From contig NZ_QOVK01000001.1 of assembly GCF_004104075.1 (NCBI RefSeq), positions 726,420 through 790,419 on the forward strand: a stretch of DNA of 64,000 nt, read 5' to 3'. This DNA comes from Leeuwenhoekiella polynyae. GTDB lineage: Bacteria; Bacteroidota; Bacteroidia; Flavobacteriales; Flavobacteriaceae. The number at the start of each line of letters is the position of its first letter. Positions within the stretch are counted from its first letter, which is position 1. The translations under genes were made by a program, and so were the position numbers. Below, piece by piece: positions 26,770 to 36,162 of the stretch. The notes beneath the pieces were generated by a model that ran no database searches, was not told the origin of the DNA, and saw nothing but the letters and a program-made list of their open reading frames with translations.

Positions 26770-26876
26770 CTTTTGTGTTTAATTAAAGATGCCTTATTAG
26801 GTTAAAGGTTGCGTGTAAAGGGCTTTAGAAAAAATCAATTATTTTATAAGATCTACATATTGTTCTTCATTACGCT

Positions 26877-27704
26877 TCAGTTTTGAGGCCATTCTACCCG
26901 AAATTTGATTTCAAAATTTACAGATTCATCTTTTAGAATGATTTCACTAGGGCGAATCATATTATATTCTTTTAGGTCTAGAATTCGGTAATCAGGAAAG
27001 TCAGGGAATAAAGATTGTCCCATATTTCCACCATCATCGTCCCCAATACCTACCCTAATTTGTTTATTTAAATCTATGTAAAGTTCTTCTGCACTAAAAT
27101 CAAAAAAAAGATTAGATTGATTCGGGTAGGAGTCTGATGTGAACCATCTGTAAGTAGAATAATCTGTTCCACCAAAACGATCGTTAAGTTTTGATCTATG
27201 AAACGCAATCGCAACATCTGCCAGCCTATTTATATCTGTATCTGTAAACTCAGGATCCCAGGTTTCATTCATTCTGTAAAACGAGATCACTTCAGCAGAC
27301 AAAATGCGCACAGCGTTTCCACGAGTAACAGTAATGGTTTCACTAAAGGGTACAACCTGACCGTAAATATCTGTGACCAGAAAATCAAGTTTGCGCGGTC
27401 CTAATGTCGTATAGCTAAAATAAAGCTTAACCGAAGTTCCTAAGCCATTGGGTTCTCCTGATGATTTTGCTGAATTCGATACATTGCCATCGTCAGTTAC
27501 CTCAATTTCTTGGATAGGGTTTGACGTTGTAATCTCTACTTCTAATATATAATCAATGAAAGGAGTCGCTGTATTGGTTTTAATTTGTACAACTAGTGCA
27601 GGATCTTCAGGTTCAGGAATCTCTTCATAATCTTCTGAAGTACCGCAACTTATGAATAAAATTATAACTAAAAGAGACCAAAGTACAGCGCTATTCTTCA
27701 TCAA
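26877..27704 (-). CDS. Predicted lipoprotein, possible SusD accessory surface protein
   Basis: A 275-residue lipoprotein with lipobox at Cys20 (LFISC). An acidic, Pro-rich linker (about 24-35) is followed by an Ig-like beta segment (about 38-130, with TATPFIDYILEVEITTS and TLGPRKLDFLVTD) and a C-terminal domain of unknown type rich in Asp and aromatic residues. It lies just upstream of the lipocalin-like gene and orphan SusD on the same strand. Such proteins often sit on the cell surface beside SusD and bind the same substrate; that role is inferred here. Confidence 0.6.
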   Translation of the reverse strand: MMKNSAVLWSLLVIILFISCGTSEDYEEIPEPEDPALVVQIKTNTATPFIDYILEVEITTSNPIQEIEVTDDGNVSNSAKSSGEPNGLGTSVKLYFSYTTLGPRKLDFLVTDIYGQVVPFSETITVTRGNAVRILSAEVISFYRMNETWDPEFTDTDINRLADVAIAFHRSKLNDRFGGTDYSTYRWFTSDSYPNQSNLFFDFSAEELYIDLNKQIRVGIGDDDGGNMGQSLFPDFPDYRILDLKEYNMIRPSEIILKDESVNFEIKFRVEWPQN

Positions 27705-27767
27705 ACTATTTTATATTTCCAGCTCGAAAAGTAATTCTAAATGGACAATAATTATTCTTAATAATTG

Positions 27768-28511
27768 TTAATTCGGTTTATCTCCCATAATGGCTTCTCC
27801 TTTTACCAGCCAACTGAGCCCAAAAGCTTCAACAGCTAATGCTTCCATCCAGAATGTAAGTTTTAATCGGTTATAAGTTTCCGGAGAAATAATCTCAGTC
27901 AATCCTAACATGATAACTGCAAGCGCAACGATCATAACGATTCCGCAGATGCGGTAGACTTTATTGCGACGTACTTTCTCTTCGCAGCGTTTCCCTTTTG
28001 GAGTATTTGATTTTACAAACAAAAAGAGCGCCATAAAAGCCAATGAAACTAAAAATACAGCTGCGGATATATAATGAAAAGTCGATCTCCAACCTTCTTG
28101 TGATTCGTCAAAATAAGTGACTGCATAAGGCATTGTTGCGTCGCAACACGACTCTGCAAGATTATTAGTAGGAAAAAATGCGACACACAATGCAGCAATA
28201 CCTGCGATATTAGAAACCCAAAAATCAACTGGTTCTTCACCGCTGTAAACAATTAGAAAAATGCCTATAAGACTAACAGTCACCGTAAATAGAGTAGCAG
28301 CGCGTGTGTAATAATAATGACTTATAGATTCTAACGGTCCGCTCATTTCAAATACCGTTAGAGAACTTGCTACTAATAAAACTGGAAGCAGTATCCCCGC
28401 TGTACCCACAATTTTACGCAGTGTTTTACCCTGGTGTAACCAAACTCCATTATCTGAAGCGTAATTGAGATTGAGCGATTCACTTAGCGTTTGTGATTTT
28501 TGATCTTTCAT
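27768..28511 (-). CDS. Predicted six-helix membrane protein, DUF998-like
   Basis: A 247-residue inner-membrane protein with about six helices (around residues 32-52, 70-90, 98-115, 143-165, 185-208 and 218-238). The HYYYTRAATLF segment between helices 1 and 2 and an NNLAESCCD loop are distinctive, but I cannot assign a family with certainty; DUF998-like membrane proteins have a similar layout. It is separated from the downstream lipoprotein gene by 63 bases and is divergent from the Nramp-like gene. Confidence 0.6.
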   Translation of the reverse strand: MKDQKSQTLSESLNLNYASDNGVWLHQGKTLRKIVGTAGILLPVLLVASSLTVFEMSGPLESISHYYYTRAATLFTVTVSLIGIFLIVYSGEEPVDFWVSNIAGIAALCVAFFPTNNLAESCCDATMPYAVTYFDESQEGWRSTFHYISAAVFLVSLAFMALFLFVKSNTPKGKRCEEKVRRNKVYRICGIVMIVALAVIMLGLTEIISPETYNRLKLTFWMEALAVEAFGLSWLVKGEAIMGDKPN

Positions 28512-28680
28512 GAGAGAAGGTTTTTTGCATTTACCTTCTAAATTAAGGATTTAAAATTGAGTCAGTTATATCTAAAATGCAAGGTTTTTCAATTATAATA
28601 AAAGTTTTTAAATCCCTTTATAGCATTATCATTAGTCCTGTAGCTTCATAATTTTTATATTTAAGATCTTAAGCCATACT

Positions 28681-29904
28681 ATGCGAAATCCTTTAAAAAA
28701 CATAGGTCCGGGAGCATTAGTTGCCGCGGCTTTTATAGGTCCGGGGACCGTAACCGTTTGTACCCTTGCCGGGATTCAGTTTGGTTTTGTGCTGTTGTGG
28801 GCGATGACCCTTTCTATTATCGCGACAGTAGTTTTGCAAGAAGCATCTGCTCGTATAGGTTTGGTGACACAAAAAGGACTTTCTCAAGTTCTAAGAGCCC
28901 AATTACCTGATGGGATTTTACGCAAGTTTATTTTGGGATTGGTATTAGCAGCGATTGTTATCGGAAATGCCGCTTATGAAGGCGGAAACATCAGCGGTGG
29001 GGTTTTAGGCTTACAAGCCCTTGGAAATAGTGGTGTTCTTGAAGTGGGATCATTATCAATCAATTGGTATAGTTTATTGATAGGTGTAATAGCATTCGCT
29101 TTATTATATATTGGGAATTATAAAGTTTTAGAAAAAGTCTTTCTGATTATGGTCATCTTGATGAGTGTATCTTTTGTGGTAACCGCCATCCTGACAAAAC
29201 CTGATCTTTTAGGATTATTAAAAGGAAGCTTTATCCCTTCTTTTCCTGACGGAAGTATTCTGATGATTGTGGCTTTAGTAGGGACGACTGTAGTGCCTTA
29301 TAACTTGTTTTTGCACGCATCTCTCGTTAATCAAAAATGGAAAAATAAAAAGGATTTACCAGCAGCAAGGCGTGATACCATTGTCGCAGTTATTTTAGGT
29401 GGATTGGTCTCTATGTGTGTTATTGTAGCAGCTTCAGCTTTAAACGGTTCTGCCGTTACCGGGGTAACGGGTCTCGCCCAAAGCCTGGAGCCGTTATATG
29501 GGAGTGCGGCACGATATTGCATCGGTTTGGGCTTATTTGCAGCCGGGATTACTTCTGCGATAACAGCACCCTTGGCAGCAGCTTATGTGGCTCAGGGATG
29601 TCTCAAATTGGGTGAGGGTTTAAAGTCTACTTATTTTAGAATGACCTGGATGATCATTTTGATTTTAGGCGTTGGTCTGGCAGCTTTTGGAATCAAACCC
29701 GTGGAGGTAATACAGTTTGCTCAAATTGCCAACGGAATCTTACTTCCCGTTATTGCCGGTATTCTGATCTGGTTGGCAAACAGAAGTGAACTGCTGGGAT
29801 CTTATCGAAATTCTAAATTAAAAAACGCAATCAGTATTTTTATTTTAGTAGTAACTGTTATTTTGGGAGGCAGAGCAATTCTAAACGTATTTGGATTGAT
29901 ATGA
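28681..29904 (+). CDS. Nramp-related transporter, probably not a metal transporter (YcsG-like)
   Basis: A 407-residue membrane protein with about 11 helices and the Nramp fold (GPGALVAAAFIGPGT start, PYNLFLHASLV in helix 6). In true Nramp metal transporters helix 1 has DPGN and helix 6 MPHN. Here they read GPGT (20-23) and VPYN (205-208), so Asp, Asn, Met and the first His are all replaced. His212 remains. It overlaps pxpA by 4 bases and heads the 5-oxoprolinase operon, as ycsG does near ycsF-kipI-kipA in Bacillus subtilis. I infer import of 5-oxoproline or a related amino-acid compound. An automatic 'Mn/Fe transporter' label would be doubtful. Confidence 0.88.
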   Translation: MRNPLKNIGPGALVAAAFIGPGTVTVCTLAGIQFGFVLLWAMTLSIIATVVLQEASARIGLVTQKGLSQVLRAQLPDGILRKFILGLVLAAIVIGNAAYEGGNISGGVLGLQALGNSGVLEVGSLSINWYSLLIGVIAFALLYIGNYKVLEKVFLIMVILMSVSFVVTAILTKPDLLGLLKGSFIPSFPDGSILMIVALVGTTVVPYNLFLHASLVNQKWKNKKDLPAARRDTIVAVILGGLVSMCVIVAASALNGSAVTGVTGLAQSLEPLYGSAARYCIGLGLFAAGITSAITAPLAAAYVAQGCLKLGEGLKSTYFRMTWMIILILGVGLAAFGIKPVEVIQFAQIANGILLPVIAGILIWLANRSELLGSYRNSKLKNAISIFILVVTVILGGRAILNVFGLI

Positions 29905-30656
29905 GTATAAGGACGAGAATAGATATCAATTGTGATTTAGGGGAAGGCATAGGTAACGAAGCAGATTTAATGCCGTTTATCAGTTCGTGTAACCTCGCCT
30001 GTGGGGGTCACGCTGGTGACGAAGTAACGATTGATAACGTTGTCAAGCTGGCTAAGCACAATGCTGTTGGAGTAGGAGCGCACCCTTCTTTTCCGGATCG
30101 AGCTAATTTTGGACGTGGTGAACTCAAGATACCTTTTTATCAACTTGAAAGTTCTTTAAAAGAACAAATAGATCGCGTCAAGAAAGCTTGTCAAATTCAT
30201 AACATAGAGATGCATCACATAAAAGCACACGGTGCCCTTTATAATTTGTGTGCCAGTGACGCAATTTATGCTGAATTTTTTATTGATTTTATAGCTCGTT
30301 TCTATCCTGATATACCGGTTTATGTGCCATTTAATTCTATACTATCTCAACGGGCTCAAGGAAAAATTAAACTGCTTTTTGAAGCTTTTGCAGATCGTAA
30401 TTATGAAGCAGACGGAAGTCTTGTTTCTAGAACTAAACCCCATGCGCTAATCAAAGACGAAAAAACGCTTGTTAAGCACGTTTTAGGAATGGTGGAAAAC
30501 AATGAAATTCATACCGTTTCAGGGACTGTTTTGAATGCAAAAATTGATACAATTTGTGTTCATGGAGATACCCCAAAAGCGGTAAATCTGGTGTGTAACT
30601 TAAAGCAACAATTAGAAAAAAATAACCTGAAAATAGAAACAGTATTTTGCAAATAA
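29901..30656 (+). CDS. pxpA: 5-oxoprolinase subunit A (LamB/YcsF family)
   Basis: A 251-residue protein of the LamB/YcsF family, with the signature IDINCDLGEGIGNE at the start and SCNLACGGHAGDE, VGAHPSFPDRANFGR and VKPHGALYN-like HIKAHGALYN segments. PxpA works with PxpB and PxpC to open 5-oxo-L-proline to glutamate using ATP, in the cytoplasm. Its start overlaps the transporter stop by 4 bases and its end overlaps pxpB by 10 bases, indicating tight coupling. The length is normal. Confidence 0.95.
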   Translation: MSIRTRIDINCDLGEGIGNEADLMPFISSCNLACGGHAGDEVTIDNVVKLAKHNAVGVGAHPSFPDRANFGRGELKIPFYQLESSLKEQIDRVKKACQIHNIEMHHIKAHGALYNLCASDAIYAEFFIDFIARFYPDIPVYVPFNSILSQRAQGKIKLLFEAFADRNYEADGSLVSRTKPHALIKDEKTLVKHVLGMVENNEIHTVSGTVLNAKIDTICVHGDTPKAVNLVCNLKQQLEKNNLKIETVFCK

Positions 30657-31375
30657 AACCAAGCATAAACAGACTGGGGGAAAAAGCAATTTTATTGCAA
30701 TGGGACTTCAATATAGCACCAGAAAACTTAAACTGGTTGTTGAGCATAAAACAAATTTTACAAAAGCATGTGATTGAATCAAAAGTTCAGATAATCAACA
30801 CATACAACTCACTGTTAATGACTTACAATTGTTCGATAGAAAATATTTATAATGATTTTAATGCTTTAAAAAGCTATGACTTTACAGGAATTAGTTATGA
30901 AGATTTTAAAGGCAAGCTTTACAAACTACCCGTTTGTTATGATGTTGAATTTGGGTTGGATTTAGATGAACTTGCGCGACGAAATTCATTGACTGCATCA
31001 GAAATAATCCACTTGCATACACAGCCTGTTTACACCCTTTATTTTATGGGCTTTTTACCAGGTTTTTTATACCTGGGGGGAATGAAGGAACGGCTTAAGA
31101 TTTCACGTAAAAAGGAGCCTAGAACATCGGTGTTAAAAGGTGCTGTGGGAATCGCCGAAAATCAAACCGGTATCTACCCAAATAGTAGTCCGGCAGGATG
31201 GCAAATTATAGGAAATTGCCCCGTGGAATTATTCAATGCACACACTGAAAACCCGTGTCCATTTAAAGCCGGTGATCAAATTCAATTTTATTCGGTTTCG
31301 AAACAGGAATACGATAAAATAAAACAGCAAATTAAAGCTGGGAAATATATACTAAAACCAGAATCTCATGCCTAA
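30647..31375 (+). CDS. pxpB: 5-oxoprolinase subunit B (KipI family)
   Basis: A 242-residue protein of the KipI/PxpB family. Typical parts are LGEKAILLQW near the N-terminus, the central LPVCYDVEFGLDLDELA, and the FMGFLPGFLYLGGM and GAVGIAENQTGIYPNSSPAGWQIIG motifs. The start is a TTG at 30647, since no ATG lies near; it overlaps pxpA by 10 bases. Some annotations call the family an inhibitor of KinA (kipI); in this operon the 5-oxoprolinase role is much more likely. Confidence 0.93.
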   Translation: MQIKPSINRLGEKAILLQWDFNIAPENLNWLLSIKQILQKHVIESKVQIINTYNSLLMTYNCSIENIYNDFNALKSYDFTGISYEDFKGKLYKLPVCYDVEFGLDLDELARRNSLTASEIIHLHTQPVYTLYFMGFLPGFLYLGGMKERLKISRKKEPRTSVLKGAVGIAENQTGIYPNSSPAGWQIIGNCPVELFNAHTENPCPFKAGDQIQFYSVSKQEYDKIKQQIKAGKYILKPESHA

Positions 31376-32225
31376 AGTTGAAGTCAAAAAAGCTGGTTTG
31401 TACACCACGATTCAGGATTTAGGTAGGTTAAATGTTGCTCAATATGGCGTACCCCAGAGTGGTGTTATGGATAGTTTTTCAGCAAAAAAAGCAAACTTAC
31501 TTCTTAATAATGAGGCTGACGCTGCTGTTCTTGAGCTAACGATGGCTGGGCCAATATTGAAGTTTCAATCTAAAACACAGATAGCAGTCTGTGGAGCAAT
31601 CTTTGACATGTATTTAGATGAGAAGCCTATAACAAACGCTAAAGCATTTCAGGTTAATTCTGGTTCTGTTTTACGTTTTGGCGGCTTAAAAAAGGGATTT
31701 CGTAGTTATTTAGCTGTACAGGGAGGTTTCAAGACAGCGGTAGTTTTAGAAAGTCGAAGTCACTATCCCAAAATAACTTCTGCTTCTCGACTTGTTAACG
31801 GTGATGAATTAGAAATCGACTCTCTTGAGAATACAGTTATTGCGAGTGCTCGAGTTAATTTTGAGGATCAAGAACTATTCAGCAATACTATACCCGTTTT
31901 TAAAGGACCTGAATTTGAGTTATTGCCGCAAAAACTTCAGCAAGAACTCTTTATTGAAAATTTTACGTTAACTCCTGCAGGAAACCGCATGGCAATTCTA
32001 TTTAAGGAATTACTTAAAAACAATATCAAAGGAATTATAACCGGTCCGGTGATTCCGGGAACGGTACAACTCACACCAAACGGGAACCTTATCGCATTGA
32101 TGAGAGATTGTCAAGTTACTGGGGGTTACCCGCGTATACTCCAAATTTCCGAAATGGGGATTTGTAAACTTGCTCAAAAGAAACCCGGAGAACAGGTTCT
32201 TTTTCAGCTTAGTGAATTTTACTGA
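31368..32225 (+). CDS. pxpC: 5-oxoprolinase subunit C (KipA / biotin-dependent carboxyltransferase family)
   Basis: A 285-residue protein with the KipA signature: TTIQDLGRLNVAQYGVPQSG at the start, LELTMAGP, the FRSYLAVQGGF strand, FKGPEF and the late GNRMAILF and GTVQLTPNGNLIALMRDCQVTGGYPRI-type stretch. It is the last subunit of the ATP-dependent 5-oxoprolinase and overlaps pxpB by 8 bases. It is sometimes named urea carboxylase-like because of shared domain ancestry. No dedicated terminator is obvious; a convergent small gene lies 5 bases downstream. Confidence 0.94.
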   Translation: MPKVEVKKAGLYTTIQDLGRLNVAQYGVPQSGVMDSFSAKKANLLLNNEADAAVLELTMAGPILKFQSKTQIAVCGAIFDMYLDEKPITNAKAFQVNSGSVLRFGGLKKGFRSYLAVQGGFKTAVVLESRSHYPKITSASRLVNGDELEIDSLENTVIASARVNFEDQELFSNTIPVFKGPEFELLPQKLQQELFIENFTLTPAGNRMAILFKELLKNNIKGIITGPVIPGTVQLTPNGNLIALMRDCQVTGGYPRILQISEMGICKLAQKKPGEQVLFQLSEFY

Positions 32226-32229
32226 AATT

Positions 32230-32367
32230 TTAGAAAACCTTAAAAACGTATCCCAATAACCAGTAAAGTATTGCAAAAACTACAATTGTACCAATACAAC
32301 CGCATCTCCCACCACCAATTTTCTTTGCACCATAACCGGCGATTAAAGCTCTGATTATATTTTTCAT
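32230..32367 (-). CDS. Very small predicted membrane protein (45 residues)
   Basis: A short frame reading MKNIIRALIAGYGAKKIGGG, then a Cys pair (RCGC) and one strong membrane helix (about residues 25-40), ending in KVF. The Gly-rich basic start followed by a single helix is coherent, and I believe similar short proteins occur in flavobacteria, but I cannot confirm that. It converges with pxpC, separated by 4 bases, and lies in an otherwise gene-free gap of 285 bases. Confidence 0.55.
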   Translation of the reverse strand: MKNIIRALIAGYGAKKIGGGRCGCIGTIVVFAILYWLLGYVFKVF

Positions 32368-32510
32368 AATGTCTATTAGTTAAGTAATCTGCTAATTTAA
32401 TACCATTCCGTTAGTGGTTGCTATGTTTTATACAGATTAACAATACTTTATATAAGCCTTAGCCAGGCAATTATAGGCGTTTTGTAATTTTAAAATTCAA
32501 ATATTAAATT

Positions 32511-33479
32511 ATGGAATTGAAACACTTGGGAAATTCATCTTTACACGTACCGCCATTAGTTTTTGGTGGTAATGTATTTGGATGGACGGCGGATAAAAAA
32601 ACGTCTTTTTATTTATTAGATGCATTATTAGAACGTGGTTTAAACTTTATTGATTCTGCCAATGTGTATTCTTATTGGGCTGAAGGAAACGAAGGGGGAG
32701 AGAGTGAAGCACTATTAGGCGAGTGGATGAAAGAACGAAAAAACCGCGATAAAGTTATTATTGCTACTAAAGTGGGAAGCCCTATGGGAAAAGGAAGTCC
32801 AGACCTTTCTAATGCTTATATCAATGAGCAAATAGATTTAAGTTTAAAGCGGTTACAAACAGATTATATCGATCTGTATTTTAGCCATAAATACGATGAC
32901 AGCACACCACAGCTCGAAACCTTAAAAACCTATAACTCGCTAATCAACTCTGGTAAAGTACGTGAATTGGGTGCTTCTAATTTTCCGTTAGCTATTTTAC
33001 GAGAAGCTTTACAGATTTCTAAAGACGAAAATTTACCACGATATGAAGTTATTCAACCGGAATATAACTTACTAGAGCGTTCTCATTTTGAGGGAGAATA
33101 TCAGCGATTTTGTATTGAAAATAATCTTGGAGTAATTAGCTATTTCACTCTGGCAAGTGGTTTTCTTACCGGTAAATATACTGATGTAGCTGATGCTTCA
33201 GGAAAAGAGCGAGAGCGTTTTATAAAGAAATATTTTAATGATAAAGGAACAGCTGTTTTAAAGGCTTTAAAAACACTTTCAGATAAATATAAATGCTCTC
33301 AAGCTGGCGTAAGTATTGCATGGACCATGGCTCAACCGGGAATCTCCGCACCCATTGTAAGTGCTACTAAAGAATCTCATTTAAAAGCATTTGATGAAGC
33401 TCTAAAATTGAGTTTTGATGCTGAAGACTTACAGATTTTAGATGAAGTAAGTCGTGAAAAAAATACCGTTGAGAACTAA
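32511..33479 (+). CDS. Aldo/keto reductase
   Basis: A 322-residue NADPH-dependent oxidoreductase of the YajO/Tas-like branch. Seen are LGNSSLHVPPLVFGGNVFG, the catalytic Asp and Tyr in NFIDSANVYSYW, the Lys in IIATKVG, the His in YFSHKYDD, and the cofactor-binding SAPIVSATKESHL region near residue 280. The TIM-barrel is complete. It is a single transcription unit, followed by a clear hairpin terminator. Substrate cannot be told. Confidence 0.92.
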   Translation: MELKHLGNSSLHVPPLVFGGNVFGWTADKKTSFYLLDALLERGLNFIDSANVYSYWAEGNEGGESEALLGEWMKERKNRDKVIIATKVGSPMGKGSPDLSNAYINEQIDLSLKRLQTDYIDLYFSHKYDDSTPQLETLKTYNSLINSGKVRELGASNFPLAILREALQISKDENLPRYEVIQPEYNLLERSHFEGEYQRFCIENNLGVISYFTLASGFLTGKYTDVADASGKERERFIKKYFNDKGTAVLKALKTLSDKYKCSQAGVSIAWTMAQPGISAPIVSATKESHLKAFDEALKLSFDAEDLQILDEVSREKNTVEN

Positions 33480-33542
33480 AATGATTGTAGGAACTGCATT
33501 TTAAACGTATAAAACTGTTAAAAATTACATTTTATTAAATTT

Positions 33543-33584
33543 AAGAAACGCTGTTAAGAATTTCTTAACAGCGTTTCTTTTTGC
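33543..33584 (+). terminator. Rho-independent terminator after the aldo/keto reductase
   Basis: AAGAAACGCTGTTAAGAA (33543-33560) is followed after one base by its exact complement TTCTTAACAGCGTTTCTT (33562-33579) and more T residues. Confidence 0.88.
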
Positions 33585-33619
33585 TGAGTCTTAAATTGGC
33601 GCAACTCTAATATAAAAAA

Positions 33620-36082
33620 ATGAAATTAAAACTTTACCCTATTGCAGCTTTTGCGTTTGCAATGCTTACGGTTGTTTCATGCGCCAGTACCAAACAAAAT
33701 AAAAAGAACGGTACCGCAGCAACTTCCGAAGAAAAAAAAGACAAAAAAGATGACTTAAAACCTTACGATAAAGTCATAACCAAAGCAGCTGTTTCAGATT
33801 CTGGTCTTTTTACTATTCACAAAGTAGATGAAGATTATTTCTACGAAATACCAGATAGCTTATTTACTCGTGAAATGCTTATGGTAAGCCGTATTGCTAA
33901 AACAGCATCAGGCTTAGGCTTTGGCGGTGGAAAAGCAAATACTCAGGTTTTACGCTGGGAAAAACGCGACAAAAAAGTTTTATTGCGTGTTGTCTCTCAT
34001 CAGATTTTTGCTGCAGATTCCTTACCGATTCACGAGGCGGTAAGCAATTCTAATTTTGAACCGGTACTTTTTTCTTTTGATGTAAAAACAGTAGGAAAAG
34101 ATTCAACGAGTACGATAATTCAGGTCAATGATTTGTATACCGATGATGTACAGGCAATGGGTATTCCTAGCTACTATCGGGAAGAGTATAAAGTGCGTAA
34201 TGTAGATAAAGGAAGAGGCTATATTGAAAGTCTAAAAAGTTACCCTTTAAATATTGAAGCACGACACGTAAAAACATACAATGCTGGTAATCCTCCAAGT
34301 AATGAAAGTGTAGGTTCTATTACTGTTGAAATGAGTAATAGTATGGTGTTATTACCTAAAAAACCTATGGAGCGTCGTTATTTTGATAAGAGAGTAGGTT
34401 GGTTTGCGCGTGGTCAGGTAGATTATGGCCTTGATGCTCAAGAAAGTAAAACAGTACGTTACTTAGACCGCTGGAGGTTAGAAGTAAAACCAGAAGACGA
34501 GGCTAAATTTAAAGCCGGTGAACTGGTAGAACCTAAGAAGCAAATCGTTTATTATATAGACCGTGCAACTCCAAAAAAATGGGTTCCATTTATCAAGCAA
34601 GGTATCGAAGACTGGCAGGTAGCTTTTGAAGCAGCCGGATTTAAAAATGCGATAATCGCAAAAGAGGCTCCTTCTGTAGCAGAAGATCCAGAATGGTCTC
34701 CGGAGGATGTTCGTTTTTCTACAGTACGTTACTTAGCTTCACCTATCCCTAATGCAAATGGCCCACACGTAAGTGATCCTCGTAGTGGAGAAATCTTAGA
34801 ATCTGATATCAACTGGTATCATAATGTAATGACTTTATTACGCAACTGGTACTTTGTACAAACTGCAGCAATTAATCCTGAAGCACGGGGTGTGGCTTTT
34901 AAAGATGAGATTATGGGACGTTTAATTCGTTTTGTTTCTTCTCACGAAGTAGGGCATACACTCGGTTTACCTCACAATATGGGTAGCAGTGTTGCTTATC
35001 CTGTAGATTCATTGCGTTCTAAGAGTTTTACAGATAAATATGGGACAGCGCCTTCAATTATGGATTATGCGCGTTTTAACTACATCGCACAACCGGGTGA
35101 TGAGGGAGTTTCTATGATGCCTAACATTGGTATTTATGATAACTATGCTATCAACTGGGGTTACCGACCTATCCTTGATAAAAAAGGAATGGAAGAAAAA
35201 CCAATTCTTGATGCGTGGATTTTAGAACATGCCGGTGACCCCATGTACCGTTTTGGAGCTCAGCAATGGAGTATTGTTGACCCAAGCTCTCAGACTGAAG
35301 ATCTTGGTGACGATGCTGTTAAAGCCAGTAATTACGGTATTGAGAACTTAAAACGTATTGTTCCTAATTTGATAAAGTGGACCGCTGAAGATGGTAAAAA
35401 TTATGATGATTTAGAAACACTTTATGGTCAGGTTTTAGCTCAGTTTAACCGCTACATGGGACATGTGAGTAATAATATTGGTGGTGTTTATGAGTATAAC
35501 AAAACCTACGATCAAGAAGGTGTAGTTTATATACCAGTACCAAAAGAGCGACAAGAGGGAAGTATGGCGTTTTTACAAGACCAACTTTTTACAACGCCAG
35601 AGTGGATGGTAGATACTGAAATTTTGAATCGTATTGAAAGTGACGGAAATCTTGAGCGTGTAAGAAGCGTACAGGAGCGTACATTGAACAATGTTCTAGA
35701 TTTTGGAAGAATGGGGCGTATGATTGAAAATGAAACCTTAAACGGAAAATCTGCATATACGCTAACTGAAATGATGAATGATTTAAGAAGTGGTATTTTT
35801 AGTGAATTACGTAGTGGTAAAAAAATAGATACGTATCGTCGTAATTTACAACGTGCTTATGTAGAACGTCTGGAGTACTTATTGACTAAAGAGCAAGAGG
35901 GCCGTAGCAACGCAACTCGTGTACATGTGAGTCAGTCTGACATTAGAGCAGTCTCTCGTGCCGAGTTAAACACGTTAAGAAGATTAGTAACTCGTGCTAT
36001 TAGCCGCACAGGTGATAGCTTAAGTCGTTATCATTTACAAGATTTGAAAGAACGTATAGATCTTATTTTAGATCCGAGATAA
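33620..36082 (+). CDS. Zinc-dependent metalloprotease lipoprotein (DUF5117/DUF5118 type)
   Basis: An 820-residue exported protein with a lipobox at Cys21 (TVVSC) and a Lys-rich linker after it. The metzincin zinc motif HEVGHTLGLPH spans 442-452, with SIMDYARFNY downstream acting as the Met-turn. The N-terminal part has the DUF5118/5117 pattern (YDKVITKAAVSDSGLFTIHKVDEDYFYEIPD; the middle DINWYHNVM). The C-terminal 300 residues are helical. Such large lipoprotein proteases are common in Bacteroidota and are thought to act in the periplasm or on the surface. It is monocistronic and followed by a perfect hairpin. Confidence 0.93.
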   Translation: MKLKLYPIAAFAFAMLTVVSCASTKQNKKNGTAATSEEKKDKKDDLKPYDKVITKAAVSDSGLFTIHKVDEDYFYEIPDSLFTREMLMVSRIAKTASGLGFGGGKANTQVLRWEKRDKKVLLRVVSHQIFAADSLPIHEAVSNSNFEPVLFSFDVKTVGKDSTSTIIQVNDLYTDDVQAMGIPSYYREEYKVRNVDKGRGYIESLKSYPLNIEARHVKTYNAGNPPSNESVGSITVEMSNSMVLLPKKPMERRYFDKRVGWFARGQVDYGLDAQESKTVRYLDRWRLEVKPEDEAKFKAGELVEPKKQIVYYIDRATPKKWVPFIKQGIEDWQVAFEAAGFKNAIIAKEAPSVAEDPEWSPEDVRFSTVRYLASPIPNANGPHVSDPRSGEILESDINWYHNVMTLLRNWYFVQTAAINPEARGVAFKDEIMGRLIRFVSSHEVGHTLGLPHNMGSSVAYPVDSLRSKSFTDKYGTAPSIMDYARFNYIAQPGDEGVSMMPNIGIYDNYAINWGYRPILDKKGMEEKPILDAWILEHAGDPMYRFGAQQWSIVDPSSQTEDLGDDAVKASNYGIENLKRIVPNLIKWTAEDGKNYDDLETLYGQVLAQFNRYMGHVSNNIGGVYEYNKTYDQEGVVYIPVPKERQEGSMAFLQDQLFTTPEWMVDTEILNRIESDGNLERVRSVQERTLNNVLDFGRMGRMIENETLNGKSAYTLTEMMNDLRSGIFSELRSGKKIDTYRRNLQRAYVERLEYLLTKEQEGRSNATRVHVSQSDIRAVSRAELNTLRRLVTRAISRTGDSLSRYHLQDLKERIDLILDPR

Positions 36083-36104
36083 TTGGATTTAACTATCAAT
36101 ACTT

Positions 36105-36133
36105 AAAAGACCGGCAAATTTGCCGGTCTTTTT
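36105..36133. terminator. Bidirectional rho-independent terminator
   Basis: AAAAGACCGGCAAA (36105-36118) pairs perfectly with TTTGCCGGTCTTTT (36119-36132). It lies between the convergent metalloprotease and AEC permease genes. Confidence 0.88.
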
Positions 36134-36162
36134 GTTTTCAAAAGGAATAGAAGCTTTAAAAA

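Noticed and set aside
28681..29904. Annotation as a Mn2+/Fe2+ transporter MntH
   Set aside because: The DPGN and MPHN metal-binding motifs are absent, and the operon context is 5-oxoproline use.
30647..31375. KipI as inhibitor of a sporulation kinase
   Set aside because: The organism is not a spore former, and pxpA and pxpC are adjacent; the 5-oxoprolinase role fits.
33543..33579. Long perfect inverted repeat considered as a mobile element
   Set aside because: Position right after a gene and the trailing T residues make it an ordinary terminator; no second copy seen.
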